A stretch of DNA of 64,000 nt from Micromonospora sp. RHAY321 (GCF_023896955.1 NZ_JAMHIW010000001.1:1-64000); one strand, 5' to 3'. Positions 1 to 8,453 are shown, counted from the first letter of the stretch. Notes: generated from the letters alone by a model not told the origin. Made by a program: numbers and translations.

Positions 1-84
1 CCCCCGCGCCGCCCGCGGCGACATCCTCCCCGCCCGCGCCGCCGGCACACCCCACCCCACCAACCCCGACCCGTGGAGACCGCC

Positions 85-747
85 GTGTCGCATCCCGCCA
101 CCCCCAACGGCAACCGACCGCGACACCCCCGGCCCCGCTACGCACGTCTGCTCGCACCGGCCCTGCTGCTGGCCCTCACCGCCTGCACCGCCGCCCCCCG
201 CGCGGACGCGGCACCAGCCACCGCACCCCAGCTCACCGGGCCACTCTGCGCCGCCCTGCCCACCGGCACCGAACCGGGAAACCCGACCTTCCTCGCCGGC
301 CAACCAGCCGACCAGGCACTCCGGTGGATCCCCACCCTCACCACCTTCGAGGCGGCCCTGCGCACCAGCGGCGTCCTCACCGACGTGCCCGCCGGCACCG
401 GCGTCACCATCCTGGCGCCCTCCGACGACGCCTTCGCCGCCAAGTTCTCCGAGGACAACTGGGACGACCTGATGACCCACCACGCCGACGAGCTACGCAC
501 CCTGCTCAAGGCGCACCTGATCGCCGGAACCCACCCGATCGGGGACCTGGTCACCGCCGGCACCGCCACCACCCTCGACGGCACCACCGTCACCGTCACC
601 CGCACCGGGCCCACCGCCCGCCTGGCCGACCGCGCCGACGCCGTCTGCGCCGACTACCAGGCCACCAACGCGCGCATCCACATCATCAACGCCGTGCTCG
701 GCCCGCTGCCCACCACCGCCAACGACAGCGACCACCGGGCCCACTGA
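85..747 (+). CDS. Fasciclin (FAS1)-domain lipoprotein
   Basis: Predicted surface lipoprotein of 220 residues. An Arg-rich N-terminus and a hydrophobic stretch end in the lipobox LTAC (Cys34), the expected lipidation site, followed by a short linker. Residues about 70-215 read as one FAS1 domain (TFEAALRTSG, VTILAPSDDAF, LKAHLI, IHIINAVL), a fold used in adhesion and surface interactions. I chose GTG at 85 because GGAG lies six bases upstream; GTG at 73 is in frame but would place the ribosome site inside the gene. Its stop abuts the stop of the convergent recombinase gene without any gap. The specific ligand is unknown. Confidence 0.85.
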   Translation: MSHPATPNGNRPRHPRPRYARLLAPALLLALTACTAAPRADAAPATAPQLTGPLCAALPTGTEPGNPTFLAGQPADQALRWIPTLTTFEAALRTSGVLTDVPAGTGVTILAPSDDAFAAKFSEDNWDDLMTHHADELRTLLKAHLIAGTHPIGDLVTAGTATTLDGTTVTVTRTGPTARLADRADAVCADYQATNARIHIINAVLGPLPTTANDSDHRAH

Positions 748-1761
748 TCACCGCGCCGCCGCCTCCCGCTCGGCCGGCACGAGTGCGGCCAGCGCGCGGT
801 TGGTGCGGTTGGCCCGCACCGCGTCGCGCTGCTGCCCGGCCGTCACCTCGATGTACGTCTGCGACGACGCCAACGACGCGTGCCCCAGCAACCGCATGAT
901 CTCCGCCGCGCTCGCCCCGTCCTCGGCCAGCCGGGTGGCGAACGTGTGCCGCAGCGCATGCAACCGCGCCCCCCGCGGCACCCGGTCACCGATGCCCGCC
1001 CGCCGGTAACACGACTCCACCAGATACTGGAGCCCTCCACGGCGCAGCGGCTCACCATGCCGGTCCACCAGCAACGCCGAGTCCGGACGTACCGACCGCG
1101 ACCCGAAACGCCGGGCCCGACTGTCCAGGTAGTCCACCAGCACCCGGTCCAGATCCGCCTCGATCGGCACCACCCGCGGTCGGCCTCCCTTGCCGGTCAC
1201 CTCGATCCGCCGTTCGCCCGACCGGCCGGTCACGGAGCTGACCCGCAGCCCGAGCAGCTCCGACAGGCGCAGCCCGGCGCAGAGCGCCACCGCCAGCACG
1301 GCCACGTCCCGCTCCGGCCACGGGTCGCGCTGCCGGCCGTCGTCGCGCGCGACCGAGGCCAGCAGCAGCTCGGGGGTGTCCGCGCCGCGCAACGGTTTCG
1401 GCTGGGGGAGCAGCGCCCGAGGGCGACCCACGGCCGGCATCGGGTTGCCCGCCACCACCCCGTCGGCCACCAGGAACGTGAAGAAACTGTTCCAGGTGGA
1501 CCAGGCGCGGTGAACCGACGCGGCGGCCCGGGGCGCGGCGAACCGGGCGAACGCCGCCCGCATCACGCGGGGGGAGAGGTCGGTGATCAACAGGGCGTCG
1601 AGGGGGAGGGGAGGGGTGACATCCTCGCTGATCAGGGCCGCCACCGCGTGCAGGTCTCGCCGGTACGCGGCGAGGGTGTGGGGGGAGGGCTTACGTGTCG
1701 CCCTCGCCGTCAGGAACTCCTCGATCAACCTCATGAGCGATTCGTCCTGTTTGTCATGCAT
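748..1761 (-). CDS. Tyrosine recombinase (XerC/D-type integrase)
   Basis: Site-specific recombinase of about 337 residues. The N-terminal SAM-like DNA-binding domain covers roughly residues 8-110 (SPHTLAAYRRDL). The catalytic domain has the complete set: Arg165 (GLRLSE), Lys191 (GKGG), His268-x-x-Arg271 (HALRH), His294 (LLGHASL) and nucleophile Tyr303 (QTYIEV). ATG at 1761 or 1734 are both possible; 1734 has AGGA nine bases upstream, 1761 has no clear ribosome site. No excisionase, attachment site or tRNA is visible beside it, so it is not obviously a prophage integrase. It is divergent from a small P-loop NTPase with only about 55 bp between starts, which suggests shared control. Confidence 0.85.
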   Translation of the reverse strand: MHDKQDESLMRLIEEFLTARATRKPSPHTLAAYRRDLHAVAALISEDVTPPLPLDALLITDLSPRVMRAAFARFAAPRAAASVHRAWSTWNSFFTFLVADGVVAGNPMPAVGRPRALLPQPKPLRGADTPELLLASVARDDGRQRDPWPERDVAVLAVALCAGLRLSELLGLRVSSVTGRSGERRIEVTGKGGRPRVVPIEADLDRVLVDYLDSRARRFGSRSVRPDSALLVDRHGEPLRRGGLQYLVESCYRRAGIGDRVPRGARLHALRHTFATRLAEDGASAAEIMRLLGHASLASSQTYIEVTAGQQRDAVRANRTNRALAALVPAEREAAAR

Positions 1762-1815
1762 AAGGGATATTATGCAGCATTTTCGGGTTTCCGGGCAAGG
1801 GGAGAGGGGAGCAGG

Positions 1816-2367
1816 GTGACCGACCACAGACGCTACGTGCTGACCGGAGCGCCGGGAGCCGGCAAGACCACACTTGTCGAGGCGCTGCGCCGACGAGGGC
1901 ACCTGGTGGTGCGGGAGGCGGCCACCGACATCATCGCGGCCCGGCAGGCGCAGGGGTGCAGCGAGCCGTGGCGGGAACCCGGGTTCGTCGACGCCGTCGC
2001 CCGACTCCAGCACCGCCGCCGAATCACCGCCGACCCGCGGGGGACGCTGCAGATTCACGACCGGTCACCGTTGTGCACCCTCGCGCTGGCCCGCCACCTG
2101 GGTCAGCGGGTCGGGCCGTACCTCGCCGCCGAACTGGAGCGGATCAGTCGCCAGGGGACCTACCAGGAGGCGGTGTTCCTGATCGGTCCGCTGGGCTTCG
2201 TCACGCACACGGCCGCACGCCGGATCGGCTACGCCGAGTCGCTGGTCTTCGCCCAGGTGCACGAGCAGGTGTACGAGGCGTACGGGCACCGGCTGGTCGA
2301 CGTGCCCGCCGGTCCGGTGCGCGAGCGGGTCGCCGTGGTGGAAGAGCACCTGCTCCGCCCCTCGTGA
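1816..2367 (+). CDS. Small P-loop NTPase (AAA_28-like)
   Basis: Protein of 183 residues with a Walker A loop at residues 11-18 (GAPGAGKT) right at the N-terminus, and an HDRSPLCT segment typical of the AAA_28 / nucleoside-kinase-like NTPases. The length fits this group, which phosphorylates or hydrolyses unknown small substrates in the cytosol. GTG at 1816 is preceded by GGGAGCAGG; longer in-frame readings overlap the recombinase gene on the other strand and are not credible. Divergent from the recombinase gene. No partner identifies the substrate. Confidence 0.75.
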   Translation: MTDHRRYVLTGAPGAGKTTLVEALRRRGHLVVREAATDIIAARQAQGCSEPWREPGFVDAVARLQHRRRITADPRGTLQIHDRSPLCTLALARHLGQRVGPYLAAELERISRQGTYQEAVFLIGPLGFVTHTAARRIGYAESLVFAQVHEQVYEAYGHRLVDVPAGPVRERVAVVEEHLLRPS

Positions 2368-2394
2368 GGGGACTCCCAAATCGCACAACTTTAC

Positions 2395-2408
2395 ATAATG
2401 TACATTAT
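2395..2408. promoter_or_regulatory. Perfect 14-bp AT-rich palindrome
   Basis: ATAATGTACATTAT is perfectly self-complementary and stands out in a genome this GC-rich. It lies 28 bp after the NTPase stop. A palindrome of this size without a loop is more like a repressor operator (the core ATGTACAT resembles PadR/GntR-type sites) than a terminator. No regulator gene is adjacent. Confidence 0.5.
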
Positions 2409-2720
2409 CGAATCCGGGGCACCGCCGGTTCGGCGTGCTGCTCTCACTTCTCATTCGTCCTGAGCATTCTCAACAACGTGAGGCACGACGGGCGTCAGTG
2501 AGCCGCTTGGGAATCCTGCCCCTTCGCCGCGTGACGGGCAGGGGTTGTTCGTCCTCCGCCAGCCCGACCGTCACCGCCAGGTGGTGGTTTTCGGTCCGAA
2601 GGGAAAGGCCGAGGCCGTCGTACGCGGTCGGGTCGTCGGAGGTGTGGCTCTCCTCCCCCGATCCGAGGCATGAGCGCTGTTGGGTGGACATCCGGACAGT
2701 GACCGGAAGATCCAGTACGG

Positions 2721-2764
2721 TTACTGTGCGTCACAGTCGCGGGTATACTTGCTTGGGCAAGCAA
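2721..2764 (+). promoter_or_regulatory. Promoter of the SDR gene with two operator-like inverted repeats
   Basis: A -10 box TATACT (2744-2749) lies 17 bp after a weak -35 TTACTG (2721-2726). Two perfect inverted repeats overlap it: ACTGTG-CGT-CACAGT (2723-2737) across the -35/spacer and TTGCTTG-GG-CAAGCAA (2749-2764) across the start point. Both have the size of TetR-family operators. The regulator is not encoded next door. Confidence 0.6.
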
Positions 2765-2838
2765 CTTTGGGTGGGCTCGGCGAGAGGTCTAGCCGTCCCG
2801 CGTTCACCGACATCGCCGCAACAACCGGAGGTACTGAC

Positions 2839-3591
2839 ATGAATCGCCTCGAGGGGCGCGCTGCATTGGTCACAGGCTCGACGAGCGGAATTGGGCGCGG
2901 TGTGGCGGAGGCGATGGCCCGCGAGGGCGCCATCGTCGTCGTGACCGGGCTTGGCCCGGAGCGCGGTGCTCAGATCGTCGACGGAATCGTCGCGGAGGGC
3001 GGCATCGCCCACTTCGTCGAGGCAGACCTCTCCGCGGGTGGGGCCGAGGTCCGCCGCCTTGCACAGAAGGCGACGGCCCTGGCGGGTCGGCCGATCGACA
3101 TCCTGGTCAACAATGCGGCCTTTCTCGTGCCGCCTCACCCCATGACAGAGTCGACCGAGGAACAGATCGACCTGGTGCTGGAGGTCAACATCAAGGCCCC
3201 GTTCCTTCTGACGGCGGCCCTGGTGCCCGGCATGGTGGAGCACGGCGGCGGCTCGGTGATCAACATCGGCTCGATCGGCGGCGTGGATGGAATCAAGTTC
3301 ACCTCGCTGTACGGCGCCAGCAAGGCAGGCCTGCACTCGCTGACGAGGTCGTGGGCCGCGGAGTTGGCCGCCGACGGTGTGCGGGTGAACACCGTCGCCC
3401 CCGGACCCACCATCACGGAGGGGAACGAAGACCTCCGCCCCCTCCTGGAGAAGCTCGCCGAGAACAACCCGGACAGGCGTACGGGCACCGTGCACGATAC
3501 CGCCGCGGCGGTGATCTTCCTCGCCAGCGAAGACGCGTCACACATTCACGGTGTACTTCTCCCCGTGGACGGCGGGGCCCTCGCGACCTGA
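2839..3591 (+). CDS. SDR-family oxidoreductase (FabG-like)
   Basis: NAD(P)-dependent reductase/dehydrogenase of 250 residues, the usual length of a classical SDR. Cofactor motif TGSTSGIG lies near residue 12, the NNAA variant of NNAG near residue 90, catalytic Ser and YGASK in the middle, and a C-terminal IHGVLLPVDGG as in FabG-like enzymes. ATG at 2839 has GGAGG seven bases upstream. It stands alone between its own operator-rich promoter and a strong terminator, so it is probably a single-gene, inducible transcription unit. The substrate cannot be told from sequence. Cytosolic. Confidence 0.9.
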   Translation: MNRLEGRAALVTGSTSGIGRGVAEAMAREGAIVVVTGLGPERGAQIVDGIVAEGGIAHFVEADLSAGGAEVRRLAQKATALAGRPIDILVNNAAFLVPPHPMTESTEEQIDLVLEVNIKAPFLLTAALVPGMVEHGGGSVINIGSIGGVDGIKFTSLYGASKAGLHSLTRSWAAELAADGVRVNTVAPGPTITEGNEDLRPLLEKLAENNPDRRTGTVHDTAAAVIFLASEDASHIHGVLLPVDGGALAT

Positions 3592-3630
3592 GAGGGCGAG
3601 GGGGCAGTCTGGACCGCTCCCCTCTGCCGC

Positions 3631-3674
3631 GGTGGTCCCGCCGCGCCCCTCGCCCGGGGCGCGGCGGGACCACC
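3631..3674. terminator. Bidirectional terminator hairpin (19-bp perfect stem)
   Basis: Arms 3631-3649 and 3656-3674 are perfectly complementary (GGTGGTCCCGCCGCGCCCC and its complement) around a 6-nt loop TCGCCC. It lies between the stops of the convergent SDR and LPxTG genes, where one hairpin can serve both. No U-tract, as is common in actinobacteria. Confidence 0.85.
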
Positions 3675-3681
3675 TGAACTG

Positions 3682-5598
3682 CTACTTCCTGGCGGCTACC
3701 CAACGCACCCGTCGGGTGCGCCACAGGGCCACCACGCCGATCAGGATCAGCATGGTGCCAGCCGCCACGATGGTGTAGATGGGCGCGCCGGTGATCGGCA
3801 GGCCGCCACCGTCGCCGCCGGCGTTGCCGCCCGGCGCCGGGGTCGGTCGCTTGAATCCGACGAAATCGGGGATCTCGTCGGAGCCACCCAGGTAGGCCTG
3901 CTTCTCGTCCGAGGTCTTGGTGACCTCGGTGAGCGACTTGTCGACCGTGGTCGGCAGGGCCCCGTGCTGCTCCTTGAACGTGGTGTCACTCAGCTTGGTC
4001 TTCTTCACCGGCTGGGTGAAGTCGACGCCGCCCGTGGTCACCTTCACGCCGTTCGGCAGTTCGTACGTGGTGCCGGAGATCTCCTTCAGGTACTGGTTGA
4101 AGACGTCGGCCGGCTTCCAGTCGTCCTCCCGCTCCAGCGTGCTGACGTCGTTGCTGTCGATGCCGGCCTCGGCTGCCCGGCCGTCGGCCGTCATCCGTTC
4201 GCGGTACCACTCGGCAGCCACCCGGCTGACGTAGACACGGCGCAGGTCCTTGAACTCGGGCGCGGCGTTCACGGCCTTGTTCAACTCGGGCAGGAGCAGG
4301 TCCCGGTAGACGGCCATGGACGGCTCGGGATTGGCCGGGCACTTGAAGTTCGGGTCGCCGGGGATCGTGAAGTCGAACGCCTCGGCCTTGACCTCGAGCG
4401 GCGCCTGGAGGATGTAGAGGCGGTTTCCCTCCTCGCGGATCGTCGCCGTCTTTGGCACGATCCACTGCCGGATGCAGGCCCCGTTCAGGCCGGTCATCCG
4501 GTTCCAGTACTCCAGCCCGACCGGCGTCTTCGGGTCCTGGAATCGCGTCCAGGCCCGCTTCAACTCCAGGTCGGCCTCGAGGAGGATGCGACCGGCCTGG
4601 GTCTGGCCGAGGTACTGGTCGATCACCTTGTCCGGCTGACTCGGGTTGAGGTTCACCCAGAACCGTGACGGCTCCACGGCCATCCAGGTGTTCAACGCCT
4701 CGTCGGCGTCGTAGATCTGGTTGGTGCCGTCCTTCGACTCCTGGCCCGGGGTGGTCGCGGTCTCGAATGAGTACGTGTCGCCGCCCGATCCGCCGCCGTC
4801 GGTGACGTACCGGAGTTGGACCGACGAGAAGTCGATGCCGCCCGGACGGATCGGCCCCATCTGCTTGCCGGCCGCCTTGCTGACCGCGCTGCCCTTGGCC
4901 AGTTCCTGCGGCGTCTTGGGCAGGATGGGGCCGGAGGCCTTCGTCTCGTTCAGCAGGGTCTGGACCGCGACCTGCTTCGCACCGGTGTTGCGGTTGTTGG
5001 TCTGGTCGCGGAGGACCTTGGGGTCCTCCCCCGGACCGGCGTTCCACCGATAGCTGTAGGTGAACTTGTCCCGGACCTTGGCGTTCTCCAGCGCCGGGTT
5101 GCAGGTCTTCTTGCAGGGCTCGATCTCGGAGTAGCCCTCCTTGATCGGCGAGGCCTTGGCCGGCTGGTACGACACCTTGCCGGTCTGCGGGTCGAACTCG
5201 ATGCGGGGAGCCTTGCCCTGCATCTGTTCGATCAGCCGGATCTCGGCGTGCTTCGCGCCGTCGCTGTAGCCGATGATGTACCTGCCGTCCTGGAGCTGGG
5301 CGATGGCGTAGTTGCCCCGGACGTTCGTGTACAGCTTGTCGGTGGTCTTCGGCGGCCGGTTGTACCGGAGATCCAGCCGCGCCTCCTGCAGGTACACGCT
5401 CAGTTTGTGGCACCCGTAACCGACCAGGCCTTCCGGCGTGATCGGAGGACACCGGGCATCGATGATCGGCGCGGCGAGCTGTGGCCCCGCGTGGCTGGCG
5501 GCCGGCGCGATGCCGATCACCGACCAGATCAGGAGCAGGACCGCCGCGAGTCGCGTCAGCACCGCGATCCGTGATCGTTCCTTGATGACGTTGCCCAT
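3682..5598 (-). CDS. Secreted LPxTG-anchored protein with N-terminal deaminase-like domain
   Basis: Surface protein of 638 residues. Residues 1-37 are a signal peptide ending ASHA. Residues about 95-190 look like the zinc deaminase fold of polymorphic toxins: a strand (GNYAIAQLQDGRYIIGY), then GAKHAEIRLIEQM with His117-Ala-Glu119, then GYSEIEPCKKTC with Pro161-Cys162 and Cys166, then strand FTYSYRWN. This matches the HxE...PCx(2-4)C signature of nucleic-acid/nucleotide deaminases. Residues about 295-470 form a second conserved-looking block (FWVNLNP, GRILLEADLELK, VYVSRVAAEWY) of unknown function. The tail is a Gly-rich linker, sortase motif LPITG (600-604), one membrane segment and an Arg-rich end. 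ATG at 5598 fits the signal peptide. The upstream gene on the same strand is SUKH-type. The deaminase call rests on motifs only; the 42-residue gap between motifs is long and catalytic activity is inferred. Confidence 0.65.
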   Translation of the reverse strand: MGNVIKERSRIAVLTRLAAVLLLIWSVIGIAPAASHAGPQLAAPIIDARCPPITPEGLVGYGCHKLSVYLQEARLDLRYNRPPKTTDKLYTNVRGNYAIAQLQDGRYIIGYSDGAKHAEIRLIEQMQGKAPRIEFDPQTGKVSYQPAKASPIKEGYSEIEPCKKTCNPALENAKVRDKFTYSYRWNAGPGEDPKVLRDQTNNRNTGAKQVAVQTLLNETKASGPILPKTPQELAKGSAVSKAAGKQMGPIRPGGIDFSSVQLRYVTDGGGSGGDTYSFETATTPGQESKDGTNQIYDADEALNTWMAVEPSRFWVNLNPSQPDKVIDQYLGQTQAGRILLEADLELKRAWTRFQDPKTPVGLEYWNRMTGLNGACIRQWIVPKTATIREEGNRLYILQAPLEVKAEAFDFTIPGDPNFKCPANPEPSMAVYRDLLLPELNKAVNAAPEFKDLRRVYVSRVAAEWYRERMTADGRAAEAGIDSNDVSTLEREDDWKPADVFNQYLKEISGTTYELPNGVKVTTGGVDFTQPVKKTKLSDTTFKEQHGALPTTVDKSLTEVTKTSDEKQAYLGGSDEIPDFVGFKRPTPAPGGNAGGDGGGLPITGAPIYTIVAAGTMLILIGVVALWRTRRVRWVAARK

Positions 5599-5804
5599 CA
5601 GATCCGCTGTCCCCCTTCGCACCCGTGACACAAAAAGCTCCCCAGCGCGCATTGAAGATCGCGCGGCGGCACGAGTGATTTGTTTGTTAACCCGCTTGTC
5701 ATATGCGGGTCCTGACATGCCCGACCGTCAATGTCACACGGGCTTTAGGGATGCTAGATGGTCAATTTACTGTGGGTGACCCCGACCGACATTCCGGACA
5801 AGAA

Positions 5805-6278
5805 CTAGAGGTCCGACTGGTCGGCGTAGTTACCGGTGGCGATGTCCCACGAGAGGCCGTCCCAGTAGTTGTCCGAGACCATCGCCGGCGGATCCCACTC
5901 CGCGATGACCCGCTGCATCTCGTTCTTGGCGTCTTCCCAGCCCTCCGGGTCGCCGCCGACGATCGCGGGCGCAAGACCGGCGACCAGGCGTAGCGAGCGG
6001 GCGTACAGCTCGAGCGACGAGTTGACGAACGTCGGAGTCTGGTTGTCGTCGAGGACCCGCACGGCACCCGTGTCCGGATCAAGACAGAATTCGCCGCCCC
6101 ACGCGTCCGTGCCGTAGCCGAATCGCAGCATGCCATCCCGGAAGATCAGATCCGGGCCGAGCAGGAACAGGTCGTACTCGTCGAGTCGCAGTGATTCCGG
6201 CAGGTCGGCTGCGGCCAGTCGCTCCCGCAACTCCGGCGAGAGCGACTCCCACCCGTCGAGCTTTTCCAGTGCAGACAT
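5805..6278 (-). CDS. SUKH-family (SUKH-4-like) immunity-type protein
   Basis: Cytosolic protein of 157 residues without signal or membrane segment. The layout LPxSLRLDEYDLFLLGPDLIF, FGYGTDAWGGEFCLDPDTGAV, TFVNSSLELYARSLRLVAG is typical of the SUKH superfamily, whose bacterial members usually neutralise nuclease and deaminase toxins of polymorphic toxin systems. ATG at 6278 is preferred over TTG at 6287; no strong ribosome site is visible. It sits about 206 bp upstream of, and in the same direction as, the deaminase-like surface protein. This pairing is the reason to read both as one system, but binding between them is inference. SUKH proteins also occur without a toxin partner. Confidence 0.7.
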   Translation of the reverse strand: MSALEKLDGWESLSPELRERLAAADLPESLRLDEYDLFLLGPDLIFRDGMLRFGYGTDAWGGEFCLDPDTGAVRVLDDNQTPTFVNSSLELYARSLRLVAGLAPAIVGGDPEGWEDAKNEMQRVIAEWDPPAMVSDNYWDGLSWDIATGNYADQSDL

Positions 6279-6390
6279 GGCAGCCAATCTATCGAGCGTG
6301 GGTCAGCAGTGCGGGGACCTACTGGCCATCGAGGCGCCGAATCGCGACTTCCTCGTAGGCTGCATGTCGACGAACGGACGGGAGGCCGAG

Positions 6391-7089
6391 GTGACCGAGA
6401 CGACGCTGGTCGAGACGAGGGTGGTCGCGGTGATGGCCGAGCTGGCCGAGCTCGAGGACCCGAGGGCGCGCGCGGTGAACGAGAGACACGGTGACGATCA
6501 CGGTGTGAACCTCGGCAAGCTGCGGGCGCTGGCGAAGCGGCTGAAGACGCAGCAGGACCTCGCGTGTCAGCTCTGGCAGACGGACGACACCGCGGCCCGG
6601 CTGGTGGCGATCCTGATCTGCCGGCCGAAGGCGTTCGCCCGTGACGAGTTGGACTCCATGCTGCGGCAGGCGCGCGCACCGAAGGTGCACGACTGGCTCG
6701 TGAACTACGTGGTGAAGAAGAGCCCGCACTCGGAGGAGTTACGCCTAACCTGGTCGGCCGATCCGGATCCGGTGGTCGCCAGTGCCGGTTGGGCGTTGAC
6801 CACCGACCGCGTGGCGAAGAAGTCCGAGGGCCTGGATCTGCCGGGGTTGCTCGACGTCATCGAGGCGGAGATGAAGGACGCCCCGGATCGCCTGCAGTGG
6901 GCGATGAACCACTGTCTGGCTCAGATCGGGATCGAGCACGCCGCGTACCGCGCGCGAGCAGTCGAGATCGGTGAACGCCTGGGGGTGCTCAGGGACTACC
7001 CCACTCCCCCAGGTTGCACGTCGCCGTTCGCACCGATCTGGATCAACGAGATGGTGCGCCGACAGCACGGCGCAGCCAGTCCTGGGTGA
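6391..7089 (+). CDS. DNA alkylation repair protein (AlkD-like)
   Basis: 232-residue all-helical protein of the AlkD / PF08713 HEAT-like repeat family, which includes glycosylases that excise alkylated purines. Seen: ARAVNERHGDDHGVNLGKLRALAKRL, as in family members where a start-proximal helix precedes the repeats, VHDWLVNYVVKK, and DPDPVVASAGWAL. GTG at 6391 has GGAGG five bases upstream; ATG at 6364 is in frame but lacks a ribosome site. The last 47 bp overlap the 3' end of the convergent hydrolase gene. Catalytic activity versus a binding-only role cannot be settled. Confidence 0.75.
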   Translation: MTETTLVETRVVAVMAELAELEDPRARAVNERHGDDHGVNLGKLRALAKRLKTQQDLACQLWQTDDTAARLVAILICRPKAFARDELDSMLRQARAPKVHDWLVNYVVKKSPHSEELRLTWSADPDPVVASAGWALTTDRVAKKSEGLDLPGLLDVIEAEMKDAPDRLQWAMNHCLAQIGIEHAAYRARAVEIGERLGVLRDYPTPPGCTSPFAPIWINEMVRRQHGAASPG

Positions 7090-7837
7090 GTGAGCGCAGC
7101 AGCGCGGGTTGTTCGAACGGCAGGTAGTGCCCGGCGGCGTCGATCACGGTGAAGGTGCCTCGGGGATAGCGGCGCATGGCGTGGAACTGGTCGGCGTATC
7201 CGACGACACCGTCCTGTCGACCGGTGATGACGCTGACCGGACCGTCGAAGACGATGTCGTCGTCCTCGTCGGGAAGCGCGTACTCGGGGCTGGCGCGAAG
7301 GTCGTTCTGGAACGTCTCGTCGCCGGGGCCGCCGGACTCCAGTGCCGCGAGCACCGTCGCGACGACGGCCGGCGTGCGGTGGCCCAGCGCCACGTCGAGG
7401 TGGGAGCGCAGTCCGGCGGGGGCGGCGTCGAGCCAGCCCGCGGGCGCTTCGGGTGGGTCGAGCGCGGGCAGGGTCCGGCTTGTCGGGGCGATGGTGACGC
7501 CTGGGCAGACGAGGAGCAGGCCGCTGACGAGGTCGGGTCGCTGGCGGGCGATCCCGGCGGCCAGGTAGGCGCCGTAGGAGGCGCCGGCCAGCAGGACCGG
7601 CGCGTCGACGTGGCGGTCGAGCCACGCGCACACGGTCTCCAGCACGGCCTGGGATGCGGGGCGGCAGGTCGCCGGGGAGTCTCCGTGGCCGGGCAGGTCC
7701 AGGTACACCTCACGGCGGCCCGCGCCGGCGAGGGCTGGGCTGAAGGCGGAGGCCGTGGCGGCGCGGCTCGTGCTGAACATGGGAAGGCAGACGACCGCCG
7801 GTGCGGTTCCCGCCGATTCGTCGACCGCCAGATCCAT
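7043..7837 (-). CDS. Alpha/beta hydrolase
   Basis: 264-residue serine hydrolase. The nucleophile elbow is GASYG, the acid is probably the Asp of TGRQDGVVGY, and the His is in DAAGHYLPFEQ; an LDLPGHGDS oxyanion-region motif precedes them. This is the size and order of small cytosolic esterases/lipases/C-C hydrolases. ATG at 7837 begins right where homology to the fold begins. Convergent with, and overlapping, the AlkD-like gene; divergent from a lipoprotein gene. Substrate unknown. Confidence 0.85.
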   Translation of the reverse strand: MDLAVDESAGTAPAVVCLPMFSTSRAATASAFSPALAGAGRREVYLDLPGHGDSPATCRPASQAVLETVCAWLDRHVDAPVLLAGASYGAYLAAGIARQRPDLVSGLLLVCPGVTIAPTSRTLPALDPPEAPAGWLDAAPAGLRSHLDVALGHRTPAVVATVLAALESGGPGDETFQNDLRASPEYALPDEDDDIVFDGPVSVITGRQDGVVGYADQFHAMRRYPRGTFTVIDAAGHYLPFEQPALLRSLTQDWLRRAVGAPSR

Positions 7838-7982
7838 CGTGCGATCGTAGCCAGCAAGCGGCCGGTTTGCGGGCGCTGGAAGTGGCGTGCGGGCGTGGCT
7901 GGCGCTGTCTACAGTGATGCGCTCCGGCCCGTGAGGCGGTCGACCTGACCGGCGGGGCCGCTCACCACACGGGGGAAACACC

Positions 7983-8447
7983 ATGGCGTACTCGCCTGTT
8001 CGTACCGTCCTGGCTCTGTTTGTCGTCGCCGGTCTCGCCGCTGGCTGCCAGCCGGTGGAGAAGGAGAGCGACGGTGCTGCCGCGCCGTCGGCGACCGCCG
8101 CGCCCACCCCGACGGTCGACGTCGCCGCGAACAGCAAGCAGGTCTGCGACACCACCCTGGCGGTGGTCAAGGAGCACTTCGTCGGGATGGCGGACGACGC
8201 CATCGCGGCCATCGACAAGCCGGTCAGCGCCAAGGAGCAGGGCGTGAAGGTCCGTGCCCACTACACGGCGCTGGCCGAGGGTCTGCGCGCGGAGGCGCCG
8301 CGGGCCGTCGACCCGCAGGTGCGGGCCGCCGTGGAGAACCTTGCCGGCGCGATCGAGAAGCGGCTCACCGGTGCGCAGGCCACGAAGGTGGAGGCTCCGG
8401 ATCTGGACCCGACCCTGAAGGCGTTGGACGCCGCCTGCGGTCGCTGA
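7983..8447 (+). CDS. Small lipoprotein
   Basis: 154-residue predicted lipoprotein. A hydrophobic segment ends in LAAGC (lipobox, Cys22), followed by an Ala/Pro/Thr-rich linker and a helical domain with two Cys (QVCDTTLAVV and the C-terminal DAACGR) that could form a disulfide. No named family recognised. ATG at 7983 follows GGGGGAA. Single-gene unit closed by a strong terminator. Confidence 0.8.
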   Translation: MAYSPVRTVLALFVVAGLAAGCQPVEKESDGAAAPSATAAPTPTVDVAANSKQVCDTTLAVVKEHFVGMADDAIAAIDKPVSAKEQGVKVRAHYTALAEGLRAEAPRAVDPQVRAAVENLAGAIEKRLTGAQATKVEAPDLDPTLKALDAACGR

Positions 8448-8453
8448 CCGACT

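Larger units (their letters stand above)
2368..2838. other. Intergenic region, about 470 bp, no gene seen
   Basis: No open frame here has coding character; the frames that are open lack starts, ribosome sites and recognisable motifs. GC content is lower than in the neighbouring genes. It holds an AT-rich perfect palindrome near its left end and the promoter of the following SDR gene at its right end, described separately. Confidence 0.6.

Noticed and set aside
1..72. Possible 3' end of an upstream gene
   Set aside because: Frame 2 looks protein-like but no stop or motif lets me define it; too short to call.
324..899. Long open frames rich in Arg, Pro and His on both strands over most genes
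   Set aside because: They are shadows of real genes in very GC-rich DNA; they lack ribosome sites and family motifs.
2435..2842. Open frame of 135 codons in the gap before the SDR gene
   Set aside because: No start signal, no motif, and it runs through the promoter elements.
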